Positions 9,601-17,768 of a stretch of DNA of 32,362 bases are shown piece by piece; position 1 is the first letter of the stretch; each line of letters begins with the position of its first letter. The stretch spans positions 1-32,362 of the forward strand of contig JAISWZ010000326.1 of NCBI GenBank assembly GCA_031270945.1, written 5' to 3'. The notes under the pieces are model-generated. The model ran no database searches. It was not told the DNA's origin and worked only from the letters and a program-made list of their open reading frames with translations. This DNA is from Clostridiales bacterium. GTDB taxonomy: Bacteria; Bacillota; Clostridia; Lachnospirales; WQUN01. The translations under genes were made by a program, and so were the position numbers.

Positions 9601-10668
9601 GCTCTCATCGCCTTTGGATCCGATGTATCTAACACCGTTGGCGGAAGAGATCGACAAGATGTCATCGCTTGTTCCCGGCAGAAGATCCTGTCCGGCGCTT
9701 ATGACCTTGCCATATTGGCCAGCGCCAATAACTTCAAGGTAAGTGTTGTCATTGAGGTTAAGGTATGAAACGCCATCTTCTCCAGTCACTATCTCGCTGG
9801 GAAGATCAGGCGCGTCCACTTTCGCGGACGGGCTTGGCGTTGAGGCGGCTATGGCGTCAAGAAGGCTCTTGCCGTCTGCTGTCCATCCGCCAGCGCTCTC
9901 AAACCTGGTGTAGTTGTCAGGCGCTCCGTCAATCTCGAATCCGCCTACTGTAGCCATTTCGGCCAAAACGTTGATGACGTAGTAATAGTCTTCCTCTGGC
10001 GCGTTAGCCATTTCAACTTTGTCAAGAAGAAGGCCGGTTGCGTCTCCAGGCGCTACAAGCGCTGCCCAGTAAGCCCAACCATCGACATCAAATACCCAAT
10101 AGTTGCCTATTGGACTTCCTTGAGCCTTCCATTCATCCATTGTCAAGACAACTGCGTTCGGTGTCTGCTTGGCTGGCATGCCGTCTTTGCTGACATCGCC
10201 AGGCCCCAGATCCTCTTGGCTCGATCCGTCATGGCCGCTGGACTTGCGGTTGGCTGCAGAAGTCGGGAAGTAATACTTTTGGCCTCCATAAGTCCAATCC
10301 CAATATTCGGAGAATGGGTTTGCAACACCTTTCAAATGTGGCGCCCATGAGGTTTTGTCGTTGATGGAACCGCCAGCAACCAAAGGCGTCGAGTTGTTGT
10401 CGCCTGCCTTGACTCCCGCTCCCTCGCCAAGCTCCATGTACTCGTCTAGCCTAAGCCTGACAAGTATGGGATGCGATCCCCAGTTCTCAACATAGATGTC
10501 CTTATTGGGAGCGCAGAAGTCGTCGTGCAGAGTGCCTCCGTCGATTATGTCGGTTCCGTTCCATTCATTAATGGCGGTTTGGTTGAAGTTTGTCCAAGCG
10601 AAAGTGCCGGCGATAACCAAAACCACCAGCGACAATATTGATGCCGCCATCAAGATCTTTTGTTTCAA
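6694..10668 (-). CDS. Giant exported Pro/Thr-rich stalk protein, paralogue of 2970-5591
   Basis: About 1324 residues. I chose TTG at 10668-10666 (MKQKILMAASILSL...), about 6 nt after GAGGGGGG; this aligns with the start of the paralogue, and longer frames lack a ribosome binding site. It has the same architecture: export segment ending IAGTFAWTNFNQ, head domain to about residue 385 ([29 protein letters not shown]), a stalk of about 770 residues (387-1158) made of PTPGGSGSGTVT and GGPDGPEGTATPT units, then the C-terminal domain with FPYGIWFESQDP, Cys1240 and Gln1285-x-x-x-Trp. The second cysteine of the paralogue (YCITN) is not conserved here (YFLAN), leaving one shared Cys. The stalk is about 2.5 times longer than in the paralogue. 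No sortase signal seen. Surface or matrix role inferred. Confidence 0.85.
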   Translation of the reverse strand: MKQKILMAASILSLVVLVIAGTFAWTNFNQTAINEWNGTDIIDGGTLHDDFCAPNKDIYVENWGSHPILVRLRLDEYMELGEGAGVKAGDNNSTPLVAGGSINDKTSWAPHLKGVANPFSEYWDWTYGGQKYYFPTSAANRKSSGHDGSSQEDLGPGDVSKDGMPAKQTPNAVVLTMDEWKAQGSPIGNYWVFDVDGWAYWAALVAPGDATGLLLDKVEMANAPEEDYYYVINVLAEMATVGGFEIDGAPDNYTRFESAGGWTADGKSLLDAIAASTPSPSAKVDAPDLPSEIVTGEDGVSYLNLNDNTYLEVIGAGQYGKVISAGQDLLPGTSDDILSISSANGVRYIGSKGDESFLSKGADRLLGTADDVYVNLCNVEVEDRYELPTPTPTGSPLATPTDGPDGPEGTATPTPGGPDGPEGTATPTPGGPDGPEGTATPTPGGPDGPEGTATPTPGGPDGPGTATPSPGGPVGPGTATPTPPGGSGSETATPTPPGGSGSGTVTPAPTPTEGPDGPGAGTRTPTPTPIGGGGSETATPTPGGSGSGTVTPTPGGSGSGTVTPTPGGSGSGTVTPTPGGSGSGTVTPTPGGSGSGTVTPTPGGSGSGTVTPTPGGSGSGTATPTPSGGSGTATKTPTPGGSGSGTVTPTPGAGTRTNTPSPSPSPTKTPGVTTKTPTPGGSGSGTATPTPSGGSGTATKTPTPGGSGSGTVTPTPGAGTRTNTPIPSPTKTPGVTTKTPTPVPGSGTGSPVPTPTEGPDGPGGPDDPGAGTRTPTPTPSGGSGNETATPTPSGGSGTATKTPTPGGSSGTATKTPTPGGSGSGTVTPTPGPGTRTNTPSPSPSPTRTLTSTPTPSGGSGTATKTPTPGGSSGTATKTPTPGGSGSGTVTPTPGGGSGTATKTPTPGGSGSGTVTPTPGAGTRTNTPIPSPTKTPGATTGTPVPGGSGTVTPTPGGSGSGTVTPTPSGSGTGTVTPTPSGSGSGTVTPTPSGSGSGTVTPTPGGSGTGTVTPTPGESGSGTVTPTPSGGSGTATVTPTPGGSGSVTPPPGPGTRTNTPSPSPSPTKTPGVTTGTPVPGGSGTATPTPSAGSGSGTATPTPSAGSGSGTATPTPSAGSGSGTATPTPPGGSGSETNTPTPTARPEVATKTPPPTPTPTGKDLADLYEDGEIDVDSGGGGYDDPIKVIIVNKTGEPILITFPYGIWFESQDPEYQDLIIVKEYEPIWVPAYGEITIELDTACMDLMLKAPDENFNFVPKKFDEDEVMNYVAYFLANEYSDLSFEAVQSIVWFFTDHFDLAAVYNFTKDDAERAVEAIKAIQAQLKP
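7592..7807 (-). repeat. 36-bp tandem array 1 in stalk
   Basis: Six consecutive 36-bp units starting at 7592, each encoding 12 residues of the type GGSGSGTVTPTP, differing at only a few third-position bases. Confidence 0.9.
8828..9043 (-). repeat. 36-bp tandem array 2 in stalk
   Basis: Six consecutive units of GGCGTGGGAGTCACTGTTCC plus 16 bp (plus-strand reading), starting at 8828. They are almost identical to each other and to array 1. Confidence 0.9.
9299..9466 (-). repeat. 42-bp tandem array in stalk
   Basis: Four 42-bp units starting at 9299 encode 14-residue GGPDGPEGTATPTP repeats at the N-terminal end of the stalk. Confidence 0.9.
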
Positions 10669-10897
10669 AACGCCCCCCTCTTTCTTTTGTGGGGCGTGCT
10701 TCGGCAATTGGCCGCGCGGAGCATGTCGCGTTTCCAAGATAAAACCAGGCTAGGCGCATATCTGCGCGGCAACTTTAAAAAGCTTTAGCCCGGGATCCGC
10801 AGCGTCAAATCCCTTAGACAGCCTAAGCCATTTCCCAACTAAAGCACGTCCTCGTTCTAGGCGCGCGCCGTTTGAGCATCGCGCCATTGTCAGTTAA

Positions 10898-10955
10898 GCA
10901 TATCCCAAACTTCCGAAGACGCGCGGCTTTTCCGCGCAGCGAATTTTGGGATTGC
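10898..10955. repeat. Short palindromic element
   Basis: GCATATCCCAAACTTC...GAATTTTGGGATTGC enclosing a GCGCGG-CTTTT-CCGCGC hairpin. A minimal 58-bp version of the family. Confidence 0.75.
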
Positions 10956-11661
10956 TTTATTAGTGAGCGAAAAAAGCTGCGCCTTCCGCTCCAACCGAAG
11001 GTTGCCCGTGTGCTGCGACAAATCCATGGGCATGTTCCGACGATCATCATTTCAGCGGCTTGGCCAGGATATAAAACCTTGGCCGCGCCATTTCCTAAGA
11101 CTGCAAGCGCTGCTCATGCAGCATTTTCTCGGCTGGCCGCTAAAGATAAGCCGCGCAAGATTCCCGCATCCCAAAAGGTCTCCTGCCCGAGGCTCGGCTG
11201 GAACAAGCTCTCGGCCGGCTTTGCGCCCTAAAAAGCAAGGATTCCGCGCTGTGATCCGCCGCTCTTTTGTAGTGCCAAAGCGCTTAAGCCAGCCAAGAGG
11301 CTGCATGGTTCGGCCTTTGGGGCAGCCGCGAATCCAAGGGTGCTCAAGCGTTGGTTAAAGGCCATTCAGGATTCGCCAAAAGGGTCGTCCCTGGATTGCG
11401 ATATGTACCGGGCTTGTATAGCGCCCAAGTCGCGCTTCGCGAACTTTGCCGCCACGCCTCCAGAAATGGTCGACATATAAGACGTGCCGCTTTATTTTGC
11501 CATTTTAATGATATCAAACGCTATGCAAACTGTCAAGATACTTTAAAACAATTCATGATTCGCATGACGGTTTCGCCATTCGCCAGCGGCCGGCAAATTT
11601 CGCGATCAACCACGAAATTTGTTGATGTTGCAGTTATTTCGCGGTTTTTGGGGCACCTTGC

Positions 11662-11690
11662 GGCCGGCGTGGGCGCTGCCCACGCCGGCC
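11662..11690. repeat. GC-rich perfect hairpin (13-bp stem)
   Basis: GGCCGGCGTGGGC / GCCCACGCCGGCC with a 3-nt loop and no T run on either side. Function unknown. Confidence 0.7.
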
Positions 11691-12120
11691 CCGGAAGGCA
11701 GGCGCTGGCCCCCTAGCGCCGGCGCTTGAATAGGCTGCCTAAAAAGCCGATCCGCTTTTGCTTGAATTCTTGCGGTTTAGCGCAAACCCCTCCAAAGCAG
11801 CGTTATGTCATGCAAAAGTCCGTCGTTAAAGCATTGTCAGCACTTTTGCTGCCCAATTTTGGAATTTGGGGATACGCGGTAATGGTCACCTGTCTTGCCT
11901 GTTGGGACGAACTTATGTTTATTTTTGTTTAAATCCATTTTTATCATTTTATCCCGACATCTAGCGGCATCTGCCGCCTTTTCCCGTAGTTGCAACCAAA
12001 TCGGCCATTTTGTCAATAAATATATCCATGCCTATTCAACGGGCATCTCATCTCAGAATCATGGGTAAAACTTGTCAAATCCTATGATAAATGCTTCAAT
12101 AAGTTTTGCTATTTTTGTAG

Positions 12121-12170
12121 CCGCAACAGTTTTTATACTGCAACAATTTTTATACCGCAACAGTTCTCAT
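12121..12170. repeat. 17-bp tandem repeat, three units
   Basis: Units CCGCAACAGTTTTTATA, CTGCAACAATTTTTATA and CCGCAACAGTTCTCAT, at 12121, 12138 and 12155. Confidence 0.75.
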
Positions 12171-12235
12171 CTGGCCATGCCAGCATATCAATTCCAGTGC
12201 CAGATCCCCATTCCCCTCAAGTTCGCCAAACATTC

Positions 12236-12406
12236 GGGCTAACGACTTAAAATACGTTTTGTTAATGACCGCTCTTGTCTTTTCCCGCCTTTAGCTCCAG
12301 TTCTCCAACCCGCTCCCAGGCTTGCCGACAGCTTGGGCTAACGACTCCAAATCTTTTCTTCATGACCGCTCTTGTCTTTTCCCGCTCTAAAGCCAATTCT
12401 CCAACC
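12236..12406. repeat. Degenerate tandem duplication of about 97-99 bp
   Basis: GGGCTAACGACT at 12236 and 12335, ATGACCGCTCTTGTCTTTTC at 12265 and 12362, then CCAGTTCTCCAACC versus CCAATTCTCCAACC. The two units differ by substitutions and small indels. On the minus strand they encode similar peptides (VGELALEREK / VGELELKAGK) that fall out of frame, so a decayed coding repeat is possible. Confidence 0.65.
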
Positions 12407-13150
12407 ATCCGCAAGTTTGTCCAACCATCCACAACAGTTTTCATCATCGGTCAATCTTTCATAGAAATTTTAAAATATGTTCCGCCAGGCAAAACTAACT
12501 AATGTCATGTCTCAAAATTGCACACTTGAAAAGTCCGCCAGTTTGCTCGCGCATTCTCGCGCTCGCTCTAAATCTAAAGATAAACATTGTTGAAGCCTCC
12601 GCAAGACTTTGCGATAGCCTTGAACATTTGGCATTGGGCAAAGCTCATCGTCTAATCAAGAAACTCAGGTTTCGATCCAAGTGCCGAAGCCCAAGGCAAG
12701 CATCGCAAAATCATTCTCACGACTTTTCGATTTGCCTTTTAGCATGGGCTGACGCTCTCCTGCGCATCATCCAGAGATTTGGGAACTGCGCTATATTGTT
12801 GCGCGAATGTCGCTCATGGGGTTGAAATTCTTGCTGAATTGATGTAGAGTTAGAGAATATCCAATGCTATCGACAAGGCCGGGGGCTTGCTTTGAATTGG
12901 ATTCTTTTTGGAGCGTAACCCAAAATTAAAGCTAGGGTTCGGAAAAGCCGCGCTTTATAGGCGGAAAGCTGTGGTGGCGAGCGAAAGCAGGTAGGCTTTC
13001 CGCATGCGCCCAGAGATTTTTCGCCAGCAAAGCTTGCCTGCCTTAAAATCCACGGACAAATGTCCCTGCCTTTCGTAATTAAAGGCATAGCCCAATTGCG
13101 CGGCAGCGTCTCCGGGCAGCTCTTGCCATGGCGCCTTTGGGCAAATATCA

Positions 13151-13179
13151 TTGTCATATCCTGTTTGCTTGAATACAAT
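13151..13179 (+). promoter_or_regulatory. Promoter of lon
   Basis: TTGTCA, a 17-bp spacer, then TACAAT. A start near 13186 gives a leader of about 350 nt that contains a full palindromic element. No CIRCE sequence was seen. Confidence 0.6.
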
Positions 13180-13214
13180 ACAAACTAGGGCGCTGTTTCA
13201 TTGCCAAAGAAAGA

Positions 13215-13338
13215 GCATATCCCAAAATTATATCCGAGGTGCCAGAAAAATCCGGATGTTTGCTCGCAGAAGCCCGAGCAAACTAGTTAAAGCATTCGCA
13301 GGATTTTTCTGGCACCAATACGGAATTTTGGGATATGC
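13215..13338. repeat. Dispersed palindromic element, copy A2 with 26-bp extension
   Basis: Ends GCATATCCCAAAATT / AATTTTGGGATATGC, inner stem GGTGCCAGAAAAATCC / GGATTTTTCTGGCACC. A 26-bp palindrome (GTTTGCTCG...CGAGCAAAC) is present at 13258-13283. A half end GCATATCCCAAAATT follows at 13346-13360. It lies in the predicted lon leader. Confidence 0.9.
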
Positions 13339-13538
13339 ACTAAGAGCATATCCCAAAATTGCTGGAAACGCAAGCGAGCCCTGCGGCCTTTCAGAGCTTT
13401 TGGCATATGCCCTGTGCTTGCGGAGAATTATATGCTAAAAAATCCCGCGAGCAAAAGAAGCGGCTCGCCTCGGCATGCGAGGCGCCCAAGCGCCAAGTAG
13501 GCGGCTGTTTTGGCGAGCCGATATATATGGGGGATTGT

Positions 13539-15953
13539 ATGGAGACATCTGACAAACACGAACTTGATTTTCCCGAAGAATCCCCAAGCCCTGCCGAAGG
13601 CCTAGCCAGCGAAAGCGAAGGGCTCTCTGAGCTTCCTCTCGCATGCCTGCGGGGCATGGTGGTCTTCCCTGGATCCATGGTGAGCTTCGACCTGCCCAAG
13701 GGCAAGTCTTTGAGCGCTTTGGAGGAAGCCATGGAGAAAGGCACCAGCATCTTCATGGCAGCTCAGAAGAACACAGAGGTTGATGAGCCGTCTGAAGGCG
13801 ATTTGTACCATGTCGGAACGGTCACGCAAATTTTGCAGGCCATGAGGCTGCCGCCCGGCAACAAGGTCCGGGTTATCGCCCAAGGGCTTGAGCGCGGCAT
13901 GATTGAGTCTTTTGTGCAGGATTACCCGCACTTCAAGGTTCAGGCGAAGTTGATGCCGGAAGGCGCGACCTTTATTGACGAGAGCGCCAGCACGCCTAGC
14001 GGCGCCATTTTGCTCAGGGTCGCCAAGGAGCGCTTTTCCGAGTTCGCGGAGCTTTATGGGAAGATCCTGCCCGAGATAGCGTCTGAAGCCGAGGAATGCG
14101 AGTCCCTTGGCCGCATGGCTGACTATATAGGCGCGAACGTCCCGATGAAGACAGAGCAAAGGCAGCAGCTTCTTGAGGAATCCGACGTGGAGAAGCGGCT
14201 CGAAAAAGCGATAGGCATCATGAGCTGCGAACTGGAAATACTACAGATGCAGCGCGATCTGTACGAAAAGATAAAAGTGGGGGTCGACAAGAGCCAGCGC
14301 GACTTCATACTGCGCGAGCAGCTCAAGGCCATAAGGGAAGAGCTGGGCGAAGAGGATTCGAGCGACAGCGACTCCTTGAGGAAGAAGATCCAAAAGGCGC
14401 AGCTGACAGCCCCTGCCAGGGAAAAGCTTCTCCAGGAGGCCAAGCGGCTTGAGAAGGCCAGTCCCGCCTCCCCCGAATCAGCCATGCTAAGGGACTACAT
14501 CGACAGGGTTCTTGAGCTCCCATGGACAAACAAGACGCCTGAAAACTTAAGCATAGAAGCGGCTGAGAAGATACTGGACAGGGATCATTACGGCCTTGAG
14601 AAAGTGAAGGAGAGGATACTCGAATTCCTGGCCGTGAGAAAAAACACGGGAGGCCTGGACGCTCCGATACTCTGCCTGGTAGGCCCGCCCGGGGTGGGCA
14701 AGACCTCGATCGCCAAGTCCGTAGCCGCCGCCTTGAACAGGAAATATGCCAGAATGTCCTTGGGAGGCGTAAGGGACGAGGCTGACATCAGAGGGCACAG
14801 GAAAACCTACGTGGGCGCCATGCCTGGCAGGATAATAGACGCCATGAGGCAGGCGGGCACAGTGAACCCCCTGATCCTCCTTGACGAGATAGACAAAATG
14901 TCATCGGACTTTCGCGGAAACCCCTCAGCGGCTCTTCTGGAAGCGCTGGATGAGGAGCAAAACAGCGGATTTCGCGATCACTACCTTGAGATACCCTATG
15001 ACCTGTCTGACGTCTTGTTCATTTGCACGGCGAACGCCTTGGACACAGTGCCTGAAGCCCTTCAAGACAGGCTTGAGATAATTCCCCTTTCAACCTACAC
15101 CCAAGACGAAAAGCTCAATATCGCCCAAGGCTTCCTGATTCCCAAGCAATACAAGAAGCATGGGCTCAAAAAGTCCCAGCTCAGGATAAAGCCCGAAGCC
15201 ATCAACCGCATGATCGCCTGCTACACCAGGGAAGCTGGGGTTAGGGAGCTTGAAAGGCTGATCGCCGCAATATGCCGAAAAGCCGTAAGAGCCCTTTTGG
15301 CCCAAGAAAAAAAGTCAATGACAGTAAGCGTCGAAAACCTCGAGAGCTTTTTGGGGAAGGAAAAGAAGGCGCCTTCAGCAAGAAGGGAAACCCCTGAGAT
15401 AGGCGTGTGCACAGGCATGGCTTGGACCACTGCCGGGGGCGAAATCCTCACAATCGAGGTCAATCGCATCGAAGGCAGAGGCTCGCTGAAGCTTACCGGA
15501 AACATGGGAAAGGTCATGCAAGAGTCGGCGCTGGCCGCCATGAGCTACATCAGGGCCCACGGCAGCAATCTTGGGCTTACGCGCGAGTTCTTCAAGTCAA
15601 ATGAGCTTCATATTCATATACCTGAAGGGGCGACGCCAAAAGACGGCCCCTCCGCTGGAATCACAATGGCTTGCGCTCTTGTGAGCGCTCTCACTGACGT
15701 GCCTGTCCGCAGCAACCTGGCCATGACTGGAGAAATCACTATACGAGGAAGGGTTCTTCCTGTTGGCGGGCTCAAGGAAAAGATTCTGGCCGCCAAAAAC
15801 GCCGGCATCACAAAAATCCTGGTCCCTTCCCTGAACCGCGCTGACATAGACGAAATGCCAGCCGGCGTCAAAGAGGGGCTGGAGATAAAGTTTGTAAGCG
15901 CTATGGATGAAGTTCTTTCTTTGGCGCTGGCTCGGGAGGGCAAACCCATATGA
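13539..15953 (+). CDS. lon: ATP-dependent protease Lon
   Basis: About 804 residues from ATG 13539 (METSDKHEL...), preceded by GGGGGATTGT. This is the normal length for bacterial Lon. Lon is a soluble cytosolic hexamer that unfolds and degrades damaged and regulatory proteins. Visible are the N-terminal substrate-binding domain (starting [14 protein letters not shown]), the AAA+ Walker A GPPGVGKT (about 382-389), Walker B LILLDEID (Asp449/Glu450) and the Ser-Lys dyad: Ser705 in DGPSAG and Lys748, 43 residues apart as in E. coli Lon. The engB start codon overlaps the stop, so both are translated from one mRNA, a pairing common in Firmicutes. The leader carries a palindromic repeat element. Confidence 0.97.
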   Translation: METSDKHELDFPEESPSPAEGLASESEGLSELPLACLRGMVVFPGSMVSFDLPKGKSLSALEEAMEKGTSIFMAAQKNTEVDEPSEGDLYHVGTVTQILQAMRLPPGNKVRVIAQGLERGMIESFVQDYPHFKVQAKLMPEGATFIDESASTPSGAILLRVAKERFSEFAELYGKILPEIASEAEECESLGRMADYIGANVPMKTEQRQQLLEESDVEKRLEKAIGIMSCELEILQMQRDLYEKIKVGVDKSQRDFILREQLKAIREELGEEDSSDSDSLRKKIQKAQLTAPAREKLLQEAKRLEKASPASPESAMLRDYIDRVLELPWTNKTPENLSIEAAEKILDRDHYGLEKVKERILEFLAVRKNTGGLDAPILCLVGPPGVGKTSIAKSVAAALNRKYARMSLGGVRDEADIRGHRKTYVGAMPGRIIDAMRQAGTVNPLILLDEIDKMSSDFRGNPSAALLEALDEEQNSGFRDHYLEIPYDLSDVLFICTANALDTVPEALQDRLEIIPLSTYTQDEKLNIAQGFLIPKQYKKHGLKKSQLRIKPEAINRMIACYTREAGVRELERLIAAICRKAVRALLAQEKKSMTVSVENLESFLGKEKKAPSARRETPEIGVCTGMAWTTAGGEILTIEVNRIEGRGSLKLTGNMGKVMQESALAAMSYIRAHGSNLGLTREFFKSNELHIHIPEGATPKDGPSAGITMACALVSALTDVPVRSNLAMTGEITIRGRVLPVGGLKEKILAAKNAGITKILVPSLNRADIDEMPAGVKEGLEIKFVSAMDEVLSLALAREGKPI

Positions 15954-16546
15954 CAATAGGCCAAGCGGAAATGGCGGCGTGCGCCGTCAAGCCTGACCAG
16001 TATCCAAAGGGCGGCATTCCGGAGATAGTGTTCGCCGGAAAGTCCAACGTGGGGAAATCCACCCTCATAAACTGCCTGGCGGGAAGAAAGAGGCTGGCCC
16101 GCTCAAGCTCAGAGCCGGGCAAGACAAGAACCGTCAACTTCTATTCCCTGGACGGCAAGCTCATGTTTGTGGATCTTCCGGGATACGGGTACGCCAAGAT
16201 ATCAAGGTCCGAGTCGGCGAAATGGGGCACCATGGTCGAAAGCTACCTGAAGGGCCGCCAGCAGATCAAGTGCGTCCTTATCCTTGCGGACATCAGGCGC
16301 GATCCAGACGCCATGGATCTCCAGCTTTTTGACTACCTCAACCATTTCTCCATAGGCGTAGCCGTTGTCGCGACAAAGAGCGACAAGGTGAGAAAAACTT
16401 TGGTTCCGGCAAGAATAAAGGCCATTGCCAAAGCTTATGGCATAAAAGATGTCATGCCGTTCTCCAGCCTTTCAAAGGATGGATTTAGCAATTTGTGGGA
16501 TTTCATCTTGAATAAAGCTGAGATAAGCGAACAAAGCCCAATTTAA
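15950..16546 (+). CDS. engB: Ribosome biogenesis GTP-binding protein EngB/YsxC
   Basis: A 198-residue TRAFAC-class GTPase needed for late assembly of the large ribosomal subunit. The motifs are in order: G1 GKSNVGKST (about residues 30-38), G3 DLPGYG, G4 TKSD and G5 SSLS near the C-terminus. The length matches the family. Its ATG overlaps the lon stop in ATGA, implying translational coupling. A short GCCTT-TC-AAGGC hairpin after the stop is only a weak terminator. Confidence 0.96.
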   Translation: MTIGQAEMAACAVKPDQYPKGGIPEIVFAGKSNVGKSTLINCLAGRKRLARSSSEPGKTRTVNFYSLDGKLMFVDLPGYGYAKISRSESAKWGTMVESYLKGRQQIKCVLILADIRRDPDAMDLQLFDYLNHFSIGVAVVATKSDKVRKTLVPARIKAIAKAYGIKDVMPFSSLSKDGFSNLWDFILNKAEISEQSPI

Positions 16547-16743
16547 GCCTTTCAAGGCAAAAAAACTTTTTCAGTTAAAGATCAGACCGCCAGACTGCGC
16601 TTTCGTATATATTGGCGAACCAAGACTAGATGCCAGCGGCCGAGATAGCGGCAAGCGCCGGCAAGCCAGACGCGCATAACCCCCGGAGGCGAACCCCGCT
16701 CTCAATGCCGAAAAAGCGCGCCAAACGACAGAGGTGTGACTAA

Positions 16744-16938
16744 ATGGAGAAGAAATTAAGCCTTTCAACGACCAATAAGATCCTGACTGGCGTATGCGGC
16801 GGATTCGCCAGCTATTTCGGGGTGGACGCCACCCTTATAAGAATAATCTGGGTGCTCATGTTCGTCCTCTGCTTCGGCGTAATGCCAGCAGTCGTGTACA
16901 TCCTGTGCTGGGCGATCATGCCTTTGCCAAAAGAGTAA
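16744..16938 (+). CDS. PspC-domain membrane protein
   Basis: 64 residues with ribosome binding site AGAGGTG, 7 nt before ATG. The start KLSLSTTNKILTGVCGGFASYF is the signature of the PspC domain, followed by one long hydrophobic segment (IIWVLMFVLCFGVMPAVVYILCW) and a short tail. Small stand-alone PspC proteins are widespread in Firmicutes and are linked to envelope stress by homology with phage-shock protein C; the exact role here is unknown. It follows engB by about 200 bp and may have its own promoter, which I could not define. Confidence 0.9.
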   Translation: MEKKLSLSTTNKILTGVCGGFASYFGVDATLIRIIWVLMFVLCFGVMPAVVYILCWAIMPLPKE

Positions 16939-16979
16939 TAAAAACTTAACATTTTCTTAACACGTTTAAAACATTTTTG

Positions 16980-16988
16980 TGATACAAT
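16980..16988 (+). promoter_or_regulatory. Extended -10 promoter for the 83-residue protein gene
   Basis: TGATACAAT (TGn plus TACAAT) in an AT-rich stretch, with TTAACA 20 bp upstream as a poor -35. A start near 16995 gives a leader of about 300 nt containing the tandem palindromes. Confidence 0.45.
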
Positions 16989-17075
16989 GTTATGGAGACG
17001 GTGCTTGGCAGCAACACGCGCTTTTCCGGCCGCAGGATCCGGATCTCCTGACGGCAACAAACGCTTGTCCGCAAG

Positions 17076-17187
17076 GCAGACAAAGTCTGCTAGACATCCT
17101 TGTCTACTATGCCGACATCCTGTCTGCAGGGCAGACATCCTGTCTGCTCAACAGACGTCGTGTCTGCTCAACAGACATCCGTGTCTG
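17076..17187 (+). repeat. Six tandem mini-palindromes (CAGACA...TGTCTG)
   Basis: Hairpins at 17076-17090 (GCAGA/TCTGC), 17091-17106 (TAGACA/TGTCTA), 17114-17124 (GACA/TGTC), 17131-17147 (GCAGACA/TGTCTGC), 17152-17166 (CAGAC/GTCTG) and 17172-17187 (CAGACA/TGTCTG). Loops are mostly TCC or TCCG. Spacing is about 15-21 bp. Confidence 0.8.
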
Positions 17188-17292
17188 CTCGATGAACGCG
17201 CGCCCATCAAGCCAGCGGACAGGGCCAACATCTCGTTTAGGACTGCGCAGCGCTTCTGGGCCCCGGCTATCATATGCTTGAGGAGGCTTAAT

Positions 17293-17544
17293 ATGGCGCT
17301 TAGAATGAATGATTTTCCCTTGATTCTGGAAAGGCTCAATGTTGACGACGAAACTTTGCTGAGCATGCATGAAAAGCTCCTGTATGAAATCAGAAAAAGG
17401 GAAGGGCAGTATATAGACACAACAAAGCATTTGGGCAGCAACTACCTTCATTTGACCATGGCAAGGCTGGCCTACGGGTTCGTCAAAGAAGAGTATGAGC
17501 ACGTTCAAAACGAGATGTCTTTGCGAGGCATGACCGCCTCATGA
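17293..17544 (+). CDS. Small helical protein (83 aa), function unknown
   Basis: ATG at 17293 follows a strong AGGAGG (spacing 6-7 nt). The product (MALRMNDFPLILERL...) is charged and predicted to be mostly helical: a first helix around ILERLNVDDETLLSMHEKLL, a basic segment IRKREGQYIDTTKHLG, then a second helix AYGFVKEEYEHVQNEM. No membrane segment, cysteine or known motif. A strong terminator follows within a few bases of the stop, so this is a single-gene transcript with a long structured leader. Family not recognised. Confidence 0.7.
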   Translation: MALRMNDFPLILERLNVDDETLLSMHEKLLYEIRKREGQYIDTTKHLGSNYLHLTMARLAYGFVKEEYEHVQNEMSLRGMTAS

Positions 17545-17580
17545 AACAAGCCCGCAGCGAAAGCTGCGGGCTTGTTTTTG
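17545..17580 (+). terminator. Strong intrinsic terminator with GAAA tetraloop
   Basis: A stem of at least 13 bp, ACAAGCCCGCAGC / GCTGCGGGCTTGT, closed by GAAA and followed by a long T-rich run. It starts immediately after the stop of the 83-residue protein gene. Confidence 0.9.
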
Positions 17581-17653
17581 TTTGTTTTTTTTATTTTTTT
17601 GTTTTATTTTTTTATTTTTATTTTTTTATTTTATTTTTTATTTTTATTTTCTT
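17574..17653 (+). repeat. T-rich low-complexity tract
   Basis: About 80 nt composed almost only of T with isolated A and G, continuing from the terminator U-tract, far longer than termination needs. Similar A/T tracts adjoin hairpins at 21762-21852, 23041-23130 and 31850-31890. Confidence 0.8.
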
Positions 17654-17768
17654 GTCATCCAGGAATCGCTGGCCCTCGGGCCAGGCACTGCTTGTAGGGG
17701 CTTGCCCTAGAGCGCATTTTGCGGCTTGAAAAGGCGAAGCCCTTCCCAGCCTTCGAATTCATGCGCGC

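Larger units (their letters stand above)
10669..13538. other. 2.9-kb region without recognisable genes
   Basis: Several frames are open for 60-130 codons, but none has a ribosome binding site plus a plausible protein. The region holds palindromic elements at 10898 and 13215, a 13-bp GC-rich hairpin at 11662-11690, a 17-bp triple repeat at 12121, a degenerate 99-bp duplication at 12236-12406 and the lon promoter. No tRNA or rRNA was recognised by eye. Confidence 0.45.
16939..17292 (+). other. Leader region with tandem palindromes
   Basis: No independent gene is likely. The frame open through this stretch lacks a ribosome binding site, whereas AGGAGG stands 6-7 nt before the ATG at 17293. It contains the extended -10 promoter and six palindromes. 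Confidence 0.5.

Noticed and set aside
11662-11690. GC-rich hairpin as an intrinsic terminator
   Set aside because: There is no T run on either side and no gene immediately upstream.
12502-12825. 107-codon plus-strand frame
   Set aside because: No ribosome binding site, no domain or membrane pattern, and a composition like the surrounding non-coding sequence.
10669-13150. tRNA, rRNA or other structured RNA in the gene-free stretch
   Set aside because: I looked for cloverleaf ends, CCA tails, and SRP, tmRNA or RNase P-like conserved segments and saw none, although eye inspection can miss them.
13359-13538. Longer Lon N-terminus starting upstream
   Set aside because: The added residues come from the repeat element and leader, do not resemble Lon, and the ATG at 13539 has a ribosome binding site.
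16987-17292. N-terminal extension of the 83-residue protein through the palindrome array
   Set aside because: The extension is low-complexity and Cys/Arg-rich, begins at a poor start, and a strong AGGAGG stands just before the ATG at 17293.
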